Origin: Artemisia argyi
Taxonomy: Eukaryota; Streptophyta; Magnoliopsida; Asterales; Asteraceae
NCBI GenBank assembly: GCA_030686995.1
Contig: CM060691.1
Coordinates: 60,340,338-60,404,337 of the forward strand
Reading direction: 5' to 3'
Length of the DNA: 64,000 nt
Shown here: in pieces, positions 19,501-29,559 of the stretch
Layout of the letters: each line of letters starts with the position of its first letter
How positions within the stretch are numbered: position 1 is the first letter of the stretch
The notes under the pieces: generated by a model
Seen by the model: the letters and a program-made list of their open reading frames with translations, nothing else
Database searches by the model: none
What the model was told of the DNA's origin: nothing
Translations under genes and position numbers: made by a program

Positions 19501-19990
19501 GGAATCTTGGAAATCCATCGACAAGTTTATAACGAGCAAGGTCAGTCATAGTTCTGAAATTCAAGTGTGAAAGACGTTTGTGCCATAACCAAGATTTAGT
19601 TGATTCTGCTTTGGAGAGAAGACATATCGGAGATGTTGCAATCATATCTGACATTGGTATTGTATAAAGATTGGAGCCACGTGAGCCAGACATAAGATCG
19701 TTTCCTTGTAAGTCACGAACAAAGCAAGTTTTCTCACGAAATGCAACTTCTAGATCTCCATCACAGAATTGACCAACAGAGAAAAGGTTGTGTCCAAGGC
19801 CTTCCACATAGTAAACACGGCTGATTTCGATGTTCCCGCTGATATAGTCACCATATCCCATGATTAGAGCGTAATGATCATTCCCGAATCTGACAGTACC
19901 AATGAACTTTGAGACAAAGTTGTGTAACAGTTTGAGATTGCCTGTCATATGTCCGGTACATCCGCTATCAACAATCCAGAGAACGAGCTG
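16571..19990 (-). pseudogene. copia pol (element C): protease, integrase, RT, RNase H
   Basis: This is the polyprotein that cuts, copies and integrates the element. In order it has protease WIVDSGCTGHMTGN near 19985-19945, the GAG-pre-integrase region ending CPACEQGKS, an integrase core with D, D and E at the D-x62-D-x35-E spacing (NGTEF and [10 protein letters not shown] motifs), RT with [14 protein letters not shown] and [10 protein letters not shown] (about 17530-17550), and RNase H with SDADHAGC and STESEYVA. It ends LEKFLKYN at 16571. Two lesions are visible: a one-base shift near 19985 between the upstream coiled-coil ORF and the protease, and a TAG at 19424-19426 between the zinc region and the integrase core. 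The rest is open for 939 codons. Confidence 0.9.
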
Positions 19991-21734
19991 TACCACCTGT
20001 ATCACAAGAAGAAGACACGGATGGAACAGAAGTAAGGGTGGAACCCAAAGACAATGCGGGTTCCTGTTGGTTAGTAACACATGTATTCAACAATTTAGGA
20101 ATCCATTTAAAGTCTGGCTTGTATTGTAACCAACGTTGCCAGTTCCAACTAGTTTTTGCTTTCTTAATGTTAAATGCACTAGTAGTTGGCTCATTCCTAG
20201 ATTTGTTCTCGGCACCTATGGGGGTAACTGTGATATCATTAGAAACCGTAGAAGACGGCTTTCCTAAGTTAGACTTAGAGGCAGTAGTGGGCCTAAAAGG
20301 AATGCGTGTCCTACGTTTCTTATGACGATTGAGAAGAGAATTAGCTAAACATTTTGTATGATCACCAGATGATACGCTTTTACGACAAAACACACAAGAT
20401 GCATTAATATTCAAAACATTCAAAGGTTCATCATTCGTTACATTTAGATTTTGATTACAATTTGCCAGATTAGAATCTAAATCTGATGCAACATGAGTTT
20501 TATTCAAATTCCTAAGTTGGTCTTCTACTTCTTGAGCTTCTAGGTGTCCTCTCTTACGTTGCAAGATCCTATTCTTCTTTTTACTTTTTCGCTTGGGTCT
20601 GCTAACGCTAGAAGTGGAGACTAGTCCTGTAGAAGTGGAGTTATCAACATTAGTGTTTTGAACAACCTTTCCTTTATCAGTTTTGTTTAATTGATACATT
20701 CCTGGTGCTATCACCGTGGTGTCAACCATTTTTCCTTTTTGAAGTATCTTAACTTTCTCTTTCAAATCAATGATGATGTGATTTTTGTCCTGAATTTCAG
20801 ACTCAAGTAAACCATTGCAATATTTGATGTCATCGCGATTTTGTTGCCATTCGGCGTTTTCAATTTTTAAATCCGCAATTTCTTTTTCGTATCGGAGACA
20901 CCGACCTTTTAAAGACTCGTTGTTTTTGCAAATCTGACAAGAGTTTGAAACATTTTGACTTTGAAACTTCAATTCCCTTTCAAGACTTTTAGCTTGACAC
21001 CATTCAAGCCTTTGATTGAGTTGACAAATTTCTTTTGAAAATTGTTTTGTCACATCATCATTTTTAATTCTCAACTTATCATTTTCCTGTTTAAGTGTCT
21101 CAATTTCCTTATTCAACAAGTTATTATCAACACAATGATCATGCTTAAGCATAGAAGTACCAGAATTATAAAGATCATTCATGATAACAGACAAAATATC
21201 AGCATTGAGAACTTGTTCCAAGAGTCGATCAGCATCATTTTTTAAAACTCTATTTCTTTGCTTTTGAACCAAAATGTCATTTTCAGTTGCATTGAAAACG
21301 TTTATCATATTTTTGACCTCCTTTTGAAGTTCCTGATCCCAACGTGTAGCACATAGACGGAGGTGTTGAACAATTGGCTTCATTTGCTTTTGAAAAATAT
21401 CTCTCTTTTCTCGCTCGTAAGCGGATTGAAAAGTTTCAATTTTAATTTCAGAATTACGTTCAATTGTTTCCTCCAAAATTTCGATGTCTTCCATAAAAGT
21501 TTTGAAATAATTTAAGACACGACACGTTTTCGGTAAAGGTGTAAGTTCACCGGATGATGGTAAAGGACCATTTATTTGTGCTACAGTTTGGACAGGGGCC
21601 TCATTGTGAGATGAAACATATGACTCTTCGATAAACCATGATTTCTCAGGTAAATCCTTTTGTGTAACAAAAGATTTAGAAAGAGGTGGAGCTTTTGAAT
21701 AGTCATATGGTGTCCAGTGTTGAACATAACTCAT
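19991..21734 (-). CDS. coiled-coil ORF between gag and protease (element C)
   Basis: About 580 codons start at the ATG at 21734 (MSYVQHWTPYDYSK). It lies in the same frame as gag, with only the gag stop TAA and one Lys codon between them. It therefore looks like the C-terminal extension of a gag or gag-pol polyprotein. Residues about 50-330 are rich in Glu, Lys, Leu and Asn with coiled-coil character. Two Cys pairs are visible, CQICKNN and CVFCRKSVSSGDHTKC, the latter spaced like an irregular zinc knuckle. A basic cluster RPKRKSKKKNR could bind RNA or act as a nuclear signal. It runs into the protease region, where a one-base shift breaks the frame. Role inferred: structural or nucleic-acid binding. 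Confidence 0.7.
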
Positions 21735-21737
21735 TTT

Positions 21738-24458
21738 TTATCGACTCTCGTCTTCAAGTTCTTCTTCTTCCTCAGTATCAAAAACAACAGCACGCACAAT
21801 TGTATTATCAAACATGTGATCAATACTGTAAACCTTAGGATTTTCTTTGAAAGCTTTGTGAAGAAACATTGATTTAAAATCGCAAAGTGCAAATCCTTTA
21901 TCGGGTCTCGGTTTTAAAGCAAACTTTTGAATTGTTGTGACAGAGTTCCCGTGTTTGTAAACAATGTGACGAAATTCTTTGAGTTGTTTTTCAAGATCAA
22001 CAATATCACCAAGTAAATCATCTATATACTTCCTTTTTCGTGTTTTATGTTCACAAAACTCCTTTTTGCAATTTGACAATTCTGTTTCAGTTTTTGAAAG
22101 GTCTCTTTGAAGACGTTCAACTTGCATTTTCAATTCACACTTCTCACTTTCAAGTTTCGAAATCAACTTTCCGTTTGACTCAATTAAATCTTGCATTTTA
22201 CGTTGAAGATCTTGTTCTTTGTTGTAAGAATCTTGAAAAGCTTTTTCAAAACTTTTTGCATGTTTAATCTTTTCTTCCTGATTTGAAAGCTGAATTTTAT
22301 AACACTCAATATCTCTTGCAAATGACGCATTTTGTTCTTTTAAAGCTTTATTTTTCTCGTTGCATTTTATGATTTGCAATTGTTGAGCATCCAGTTGTTT
22401 AGATAACAATATGAGGTCAGGGTCTGGATCAAATGATGGTTCATGTTGTTCTAAATTATCATGTTTATCATTCTCAATTGGATCATCAAATGAAACAACT
22501 GTGTCATCATCAAATATGACAACTGTGCTTATTTGTTCATCTTTTTGAGAGGATGAAGATGATTTAGATGGAACAACTTGCGCCATATCTGATTCAGAAG
22601 CAGAAGGTGAGATTATTTCATTAATAAAGCATGCATTGAGGTCATGTACCTGAGACAAGCCGTCAGTGTCATACACTGGACCTGAATCATTGAGCTTAAG
22701 TTCCTGCATGTTGGCCATAAGCATCACAGCAGCATTGGCTTCCAGATCTTCCATGTCATCATCGTTGTTCACATTTGCCATGAAGTTGTTATCCTGTTCA
22801 GGGAAATGTCCATCTTTTTCATCTTGAAGAGCCATGAGTAATGCCTGCTTGTGAAACTTACTACCCCGAGTTCTCGGTTTGGGACATGCTGTAGCAATAT
22901 GACCTTGTTCATTGCAGTTATAGCACCATACTGCATTCCCTGAGTTGGAGTTTCTAGTTGCAACAGGTTCAGACCTTTGCTGAGAAGATCCTGAGTTGTT
23001 CCTGAACCCTGCATTGTTACTAAACCTCTGACCATTCCCATAATTTCCTGAAGAGCTTCCTGAACCAGATCGACCATAGCTATGATTCTGAATTTCCACT
23101 CTTCCATCATTAATAACAGCTTGATTCCTTGTGTTAGAAGATGAACGTTGACGGTTGTTTGTTTTGTTGGAGAATTTGCTGAAAGCATGAGCAATAAGAG
23201 CAAGTCCCTGATTCAACGTATTAAAGTCATCATCGTCATCATCATTGGAGTTGGAGTAGTACACAACATCATTGTTGTTTAACGGAACAAGTTGAGTAGA
23301 AGAATCTTGTTGAGATGAATCATAAGGGACCATTTGGTTCGAGGTGGAAGATTGTGGATAACTGAAGTAGTTCTGCTCTTGAACGTATGCATGATTTGAC
23401 AGTGGTGGTGGAGCATAGGGAGATTGAGCTACGAGAGCCAAAGAATTTGGTGTTGGTGTTGGTGTGTATCCTCCTCGTAGAGCTCTATCTTTTTCCACTT
23501 CAGGTTCATGGTGTTTCAGAAAATCATACAACAATCCATATGGAGCATCATGAAGATTCTTCGTTTGACGAACAAATGTCACATATTTATGCCAATCAGG
23601 GCCAAGACTACCAACAAATTTGGAGTTCACCGCAATCCTTGGTACTGTGATTTTGTGACGTTCCAGATCATTCACTACATTTGTGAAACGATGATAGTAG
23701 GATTCAAGGGACTCTCCTGGTTCAATTGTGATGTCAGTGTATTCCATGTAGAGTTTGGATTCCATATCATCTTTGTTCAATTGAGTGCCTTCCATAAGGA
23801 GATGAACGTGTTCCCACATAGCTTTGGCTGTTTTCTGAGCATCGACACTTCGATAGATTGGATTTGGTATACCTTGAAGTATATAAGCCATTGCATATTG
23901 ATCAGCATCACGATGTAGTTTCTGTTCTTCAGTGAGTGAAGTTTCTGGAAGAGGTCTATCACCAGGAGGACGTGGAGGATCAGCAGTTGGATCACCAGCT
24001 TCAAATCGTGTTGGCCACTCAAATGGTCCTTCAAGTATCACTTGTTTCAAGAATTTCCCATGAGGTTGCTTAAGTTCAAGAAACCTCAAGAATCGACTTG
24101 ACCATTGAACATAGTTTCCAGGTGTAAGCATTGGAGGTGTTTCAAGTGATCCTGCCTCATGTCGGGATTGTTGAGTTGTAATAACTTCACACATTCTGTC
24201 AAACCAGTGAGGTTGTTTTGAGGAAAACTGAGTGTTTTGTTGCGGCACTTGATATGGTTGTTGTTGAGGAATGATCTGATGTTGTTGCATCATTAGGTAA
24301 TGATGTAGTGGATTGTATGTTTGTCTTTGAGAAGGTTGTTGATTCATTTGGTGCGGAAGATATTGTTGTTGCTGATACTGCTGATGTTGAGGTTGCTGAT
24401 ACTGTTGACGTTGAGGTAGCTGAGTATGAGGGAAGTAATGATTAGGTGGTTGAGACAT
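21738..24458 (-). CDS. copia gag (element C)
   Basis: Gag forms the particle that packages element RNA. I take the ATG at 24458 (MSQPPNHYFP) as the start. An upstream in-frame ATG at 24548 would add 30 residues that lie in the palindrome-rich leader and look non-coding. The N-terminus is Gln/Pro/Tyr-rich (about 1-90). The capsid core of copia type follows (YVQWSSRFLRFLELK, MWEHVHLLMEGTQL, ESYYHRFTNVVNDLE). A CCHC zinc knuckle CYNCNEQGHIATAC sits near residue 510, with an acidic segment and a coiled coil (about 730-850) after it. It ends with TAA at 21738-21740 and the frame continues directly into the next ORF. Confidence 0.88.
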   Translation of the reverse strand: MSQPPNHYFPHTQLPQRQQYQQPQHQQYQQQQYLPHQMNQQPSQRQTYNPLHHYLMMQQHQIIPQQQPYQVPQQNTQFSSKQPHWFDRMCEVITTQQSRHEAGSLETPPMLTPGNYVQWSSRFLRFLELKQPHGKFLKQVILEGPFEWPTRFEAGDPTADPPRPPGDRPLPETSLTEEQKLHRDADQYAMAYILQGIPNPIYRSVDAQKTAKAMWEHVHLLMEGTQLNKDDMESKLYMEYTDITIEPGESLESYYHRFTNVVNDLERHKITVPRIAVNSKFVGSLGPDWHKYVTFVRQTKNLHDAPYGLLYDFLKHHEPEVEKDRALRGGYTPTPTPNSLALVAQSPYAPPPLSNHAYVQEQNYFSYPQSSTSNQMVPYDSSQQDSSTQLVPLNNNDVVYYSNSNDDDDDDFNTLNQGLALIAHAFSKFSNKTNNRQRSSSNTRNQAVINDGRVEIQNHSYGRSGSGSSSGNYGNGQRFSNNAGFRNNSGSSQQRSEPVATRNSNSGNAVWCYNCNEQGHIATACPKPRTRGSKFHKQALLMALQDEKDGHFPEQDNNFMANVNNDDDMEDLEANAAVMLMANMQELKLNDSGPVYDTDGLSQVHDLNACFINEIISPSASESDMAQVVPSKSSSSSQKDEQISTVVIFDDDTVVSFDDPIENDKHDNLEQHEPSFDPDPDLILLSKQLDAQQLQIIKCNEKNKALKEQNASFARDIECYKIQLSNQEEKIKHAKSFEKAFQDSYNKEQDLQRKMQDLIESNGKLISKLESEKCELKMQVERLQRDLSKTETELSNCKKEFCEHKTRKRKYIDDLLGDIVDLEKQLKEFRHIVYKHGNSVTTIQKFALKPRPDKGFALCDFKSMFLHKAFKENPKVYSIDHMFDNTIVRAVVFDTEEEEELEDESR

Positions 24459-25332
24459 CTTAAAACACTTGTGTAGAAATGGATCTTTGTAGAAGATTGA
24501 AATGCACGTTCCTTTGAGTAAATTCCAAAATCCTTGGGGTAAGCTCAATTCTTACGCGTAACTTAATCTTACGCGTAAACTTTAGGTTATGCGTAAAGAG
24601 TATGTTATGCGTAAACTAATAGTTTATGCGTAAGTTTTCTCTTTACGCGTAAGCTTAGGCTTATGCGTAAGTTTAGACTTATGCGTAAGGTTTAAACAAC
24701 CAAACAAATCTTTCAAACTTATCCAAGCTTGAAAGATATCCGTAGTCGAAGTATTCCACTAACTTATCCAAGCTAGGGAAGTACTGAGTCACCGTAGCAC
24801 AAAGAGAAGACCGTTGATGAAGCTTATGCGTAGACTCTGAAAAATTACGCGTAAATCAAACTTACGCGTAGGATCTAACTTAAGCGTAGGTTTAAGGCGT
24901 AGATGAGCAAGTTACGCGTAGGATCAGGGTTTTAATCACAGATACGCGTAGGAAAAGGGTTTAGACCTGTTTTACGCGTAAGAAAAGGGTTTAGACCTAT
25001 TTTACGCGTAAGAAAAGGGTTTAGACCAAAAACTTAAGCGTAAACCGACCAAAAAACACTGTAGACAGCTGGAATTAGTACTTTTATCGACCAACTTACG
25101 CGTAAAACGTACTATTCATCCGAAAAATGACTTTTTGATGAAAAATGAGCCTAAAAACCTATCAAAGATCAATACTTTATGCAATATCTAAGCTTCTAAA
25201 CACTATATTAACCTTAAAACTTATCCAAGCTGTAAGATTTGAGTGTAAGAAACCAAGAAAAAAGCAAAAAAATGAAGAAATATGATGAATAACCCCACGT
25301 TAACAATAAGAACAACACTTCAATCTCTATTA
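24459..25332 (-). other. 5' leader of element C with palindrome cluster
   Basis: This is the untranslated leader between the primer site and gag. It holds ten exact ACGCGTA cores between 24551 and 25105 plus many one-base variants. A roughly 31-bp unit (ACGCGTAAGAAAAGGGTTTA core) is repeated three times in tandem at 24950-25030. No ORF of note. Confidence 0.8.
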
Positions 25333-25346
25333 GGCGAATGATACCA
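25333..25346 (-). other. primer-binding site of element C
   Basis: The minus strand reads TGGTATCATTCGCC two bases inside the LTR. The first eight bases match initiator-Met tRNA; the rest do not, so the primer is either Met tRNA with a short match or another tRNA ending TGATACCA. Confidence 0.7.
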
Positions 25347-25348
25347 CT

Positions 25349-25691
25349 TGTTAGGTCACCATTTTGTAAACACAAGTATGATTTAGAAAGAAATAAGATG
25401 AGAAATGAGATGGTTGATTATGAGACAATATGAAAGGTGAAAGTGCAAGAGTTTCCTTAAGATAATCAAATAACCAACAAGATAAATGTTTACATGAGCT
25501 TACTATTTATAAGGGAGGAGTTAGGGCAACACTCCCTTCCTCCCTTATCCTTTCATTTCGTGGGCTTTAAGGCCCATAGGGCTTTAACACTTAAGCCTTG
25601 TAACATAAACTAAATGAAATAAATACTAAAGCAACCTATTACAAAATGTAATAACCGAGACTTGACAAAATACAAAAGTATGGTTCCAACA
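25349..25691 (-). repeat. 5' LTR of element C
   Basis: 343 bp, TGTTAGG...CCAACA, the partner of 7863-8205. Minus-strand TATAAATA at about 25504-25511 is the likely promoter. It is followed by the target duplication AGTCT. Confidence 0.95.
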
Positions 25692-25696
25692 AGTCT
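25692..25696. repeat. target-site duplication, right copy, of element C
   Basis: AGTCT, identical to 7858-7862. Confidence 0.95.
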
Positions 25697-25826
25697 TGTG
25701 TTTTGTTTGTGTTTGCTGTGTTTGTGGTGTCTGTATCTTGTACTTGAAAGTAAGAATGTGGTTGTACTTCTGAATGGTAATTGGAAGAATCATGAATAAA
25801 ATTCTTTCTCTGGAATGATACATGTA

Positions 25827-25877
25827 GCCTCCCCTCAAATAATGACTAACTAATAACTACTTATGCCTCCCCTCAAA
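25827..25877 (-). other. pair of polypurine tracts just after pol of element B
   Basis: GCCTCCCCTCAAA occurs twice (25827-25839 and 25865-25877). On the minus strand these are TTTGAGGGGAGGC tracts 7-57 bp after the pol stop. They are not next to an LTR, so they would be internal rather than the terminal polypurine tract. Confidence 0.5.
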
Positions 25878-25883
25878 AATAGC

Positions 25884-28800
25884 TTACATATTAATCATGC
25901 CAATACTCACAACTAAGAAAGTAAATCTTGAAACATCAAAGCCCTTAGTGAGTAGATCTGCTACATTATCATCAGTATGAACTTTAACCACATTGATAAG
26001 CCTTTGTTCATAGCAATCTCTTATGAAGTGATGTCTAATCTGAATGTGCTTGGTCTTGGAATGATAGACTGGATTCTTAACAATACAGATGGTACTCTCA
26101 TTATCAATGTTGATAGGAGTATTCTTGAAATTGAACCCATAATCCAAAAGCTGATTCTGCAACCAAAGTACTTGTGCACAACAACTTGCAGCAGCTACAT
26201 ACTCTACTTCTGTGGAAGAAGTTGCTGCAATTGTTTGCTTCTTACATTGCCATGACACTAATATGCTTCCAAGGTACTGGCATCCTCCAGTTGTGGACCT
26301 TCTGTCATAGTTATCTCCAGCATAATCACTATCTGAGAAGGCATGAAGATGGAAAGGTGAATCCCTAGGATACCATAATCCTAGCTTAGGTTGTTGCCTA
26401 AGATACCTGAAAATCCTCTTGACAGCATTCAAATGAGATACTTTTGGATTAACCTAATGTCTTGCACATAAGCTCACAGCAAAAGTAATATCAGGTCTTG
26501 ATGCAGTTAAATACATAAGACATCCAATCATAGACCTGTATAATGTGACATCAACATCTTCTCCATCTTCATCTTTTCCCAAAGGTTTGTTAGTATCCAC
26601 TGGTGTAGATGTAGGCCTAACAGTTGTAAAAGTGAATCTCTTAAGAATATCTGCAACATACTTATCTTGACAAATATAAATCCCACTGCATGACTGTTGT
26701 ACTTGAAGGCCTAAGAAGAATGTTAATTCTCCCATGGAACTCATCTGAAACTCTTTCTGCATAAGATCTTCAAATTCCTTCACCATAGATTGCTTGGTAG
26801 CACCAAAAATAATATCATCTACATATACTTGAACAAGCATAATATCCTTCTTATCTCTCTTGATAAACAAAGTTTTGTCAATAGCTCCTCTTCTATAACC
26901 ATGTTGCAATAGAAAGTTTGAAAGCCTTTCATACCAAGCTCTTGGAGCTTGATGAAGACCATAAAGAGCTTTTATTACCTTGTAAACTTTGTTTGGGTGT
27001 GCAGGATCTTCAAAACCAGGAGGCTGTTTGACATAAACTTCTTCTGTGATTTTGCCATAAAGAAAAGCACTTTTAACATCCATCTGATATACAGGGAATC
27101 CCATATAAGATGCAAAAGCTAAAAATAGCCTGATGGCTTCAAGCCTTGCCACAGGAGCAAAAACTTCATCATAGTCTACTCCTTCTTCCTGTCTATATCC
27201 TTGAGCCACTAATCTTGCCTTGTTCTTAATAACATTCCCTCTTTCATCTCTTTTTACTCTGAAAACCCATTTAGTTCCAATAAGTTTCTTTCCATCAGGT
27301 AAATCACATAATACCCAAACTTCTTGAAGTTTAAACTGTAGAAGTTCTTCTTGCATAGCTTCCACCCAACTTTCCTTGGCTAATGCTTGTTTGATATTCT
27401 TGGGCTCTTCCTGAGATAGAAAACAAGCAAATAAACACAACTTCTGATCCTTGTGATTCACCCTGTTTTGCTTGTAGATAAAACTAAGTAAAGAAGTATG
27501 TTGTTGAGACATATTCTTAGCCTTAGTCCTTGTGAGCACCCCTGATGATGAGGGTCCAATAATATTGGTAGCAGGATGAGTTTTATGAATTCTGAGAGTT
27601 GGAGTTGGTGGAACTTCAAGATTATCTTCCAAGTTAGTTATATCTGGATCTGCAATAGAATCTGAGAAAATGCCTTCTTGATCCAATTCATCATCAGTAT
27701 CTTCTAAAGTAATTGTGTTTGGATCAGCAGTATCTTCTAAGTCAGGCATATTAGGATCATGAACAGCATCAGTATTTATCCAATTTGAAGTATTCAATGG
27801 CTGAAAAGTACTTTCAAAAGGGTTGACAGTACTTTGGGGTAAAGTACTGGCTGTTTCTTTTGCCTTCTTATTTTTTGCTTCATAAGCTCTCCTTTGTTCA
27901 TCATCATACAACTTAGCCATTGTGTCTTGAAAAAGCATCCTAGAAAGTTCATCTTGAATGGCTTGATCTTCTGCAGATACTGGTATTTGTGGTGGAACAG
28001 TACTTTGAGGATCAATAGTACTGTTAGGTTGAGACGTATCTTTCTTCTCATCATTGGCAATATCTTTTGGCTCATCTTCAGATCTTAAATTAACATCATG
28101 AACAATGTACTGTGCTTCTTCTTCAGTGGGAGTAACTTGATTTTCTTCCCTTACATGTACATAATTCATTGATGAAGACATTAAATCAAGATCAAACATC
28201 CAATCAGGACCTTTACCTTTAGAATTCTCTTGTTCTTCCAAAAAATCAACATGAAGACATTCTTGAACCTTCTTGGTAGCCCTATTGTACACTCTGAATC
28301 ATTTGCTATTTGTACAATATCCCAATAAATATCCTTCATCTGACTTCCCATCAAATTTGCCCAAATTATCAGCAGTATTTAAGATGGTGAGAGGACATCC
28401 AAAAGGTTTCATAAACTTGATACTTGGCTTCTTTCCCATGAGTAACTCATAAGGTGTCTTCATTCGAGGTTTAGTCACTGATACTCTATTCAATATATAG
28501 CAAGCAGCACTTACAGCTTCAGCCCAGAATGGAACAGGTAGTTGAGAATCTGCAAGCATTGTTCTTGCTGCTTCTATAAGAGTTCTATTCTTTCTTTCTG
28601 CAACTCCATTCTGTTGAGGAGTTCTAGCAATACTGAACTCTCTTTTAATTCCCTTCTTGGCATAAAATTCATCCATAAGCTGATTCTTAAACTCAGTCCC
28701 ATTATCACATCTAATTCCTCTAACCTTGAGTCTTAACTGATTTTCAAGTGCTATAATTAGATCATGAATAGCATCAAAAGTTTCATCTTTAAAGCATAAG

Positions 28801-29546
28801 AAAAAGACCCAACTAAATCTGCTACAGTCATCTGTTATAACCAAACAGTACTTTTTCTTGTTCAGACTAACAACTGAAACAGGTCCAAACAAATCCATGT
28901 GCAACAATTCCAAAGGCTCTCTAATAGTCTTCTCATCAATCTTTTTACAAGAGGCCTTGTGCTGTTTACCCTTCTCACAAGCAAGACATGTGTGATCATT
29001 CTTGAATGTCTTAGAAGGTAAACCTCTAACTAAGTTACCTCTGACCAGCTTATTGATATTCTTGAAATTAACATGTCCCAGTCTTCTGTGCCATTGATGT
29101 GCTTCCTCCATAGATGCTCTTGCAATCAAACATGTTGCTCTTTCAGCAGAATTTACATTCTTCAAGTCTATGCTGTACACATCATTAGTTCTTGGTGCTC
29201 TCAGTAACACCAAGTTTCTGTCTTCTAACTTGAAATTAGGAGAAAGTATAAGACATTCTGTGTCAAAGAATAACACAGGGTACTTCTTATCACAGATCTG
29301 AGAGACTGACAAAAGATTGAATTTGAGCTCCTTTACATATCTAACATCTTCAAAATCAATGTTTCCTGCCTTGATAGTTCCTTTGCCAGTTATTCTTCCT
29401 CCATCAGGATCATTCCCAAATGTAACTTTTCCTCCATAATAAGCTTTAAAATCTGACAAGAGCTCCTTTTCTCCTGTCATACTGCCAGAGCAACCACTAT
29501 CTACAATAAGATGATCTTTAAGCTCCTCCTCTGGGTTGCCCTGCAT
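25884..29546 (-). pseudogene. copia pol with nonsense mutations (element B)
   Basis: A full-length copia Pol frame of about 1220 codons: protease DSGCSGSMTG, zinc region, integrase core with HMDLFGP and RCDNGTEF, RT with [11 protein letters not shown] near 26815-26835, RNase H with SDSDYAGD and STEVEYVAA, ending SIGMINM. It stays in one frame but has an internal TGA at 28299-28301 (Gly in copy A) and a TAG near 26454-26456. The nonsense codon that breaks copy A at 485 is not present here. It cannot give a complete polyprotein without readthrough. Confidence 0.92.
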
Positions 29547-29559
29547 TTACATGAAAAGG

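Larger units (their letters stand above)
7863..25691 (-). mobile_element. large Ty1/copia (SIRE/Maximus-like) retrotransposon C
   Basis: This is a complete 17.8-kb minus-strand element with 343-bp LTRs (7863-8205 and 25349-25691) ending TG...CA, a 5-bp target duplication AGTCT, a primer site, and a polypurine tract next to the 3' LTR. Gene order from the right is gag, a coiled-coil ORF, protease-integrase-RT-RNase H, then two long post-pol ORFs. Copia domain order with a large env-like region after pol is the hallmark of the SIRE/Maximus lineage; the lineage call is inference. The two LTRs differ at only two positions by eye, so the insertion is recent, yet pol has a frameshift and a stop. 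Confidence 0.93.
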
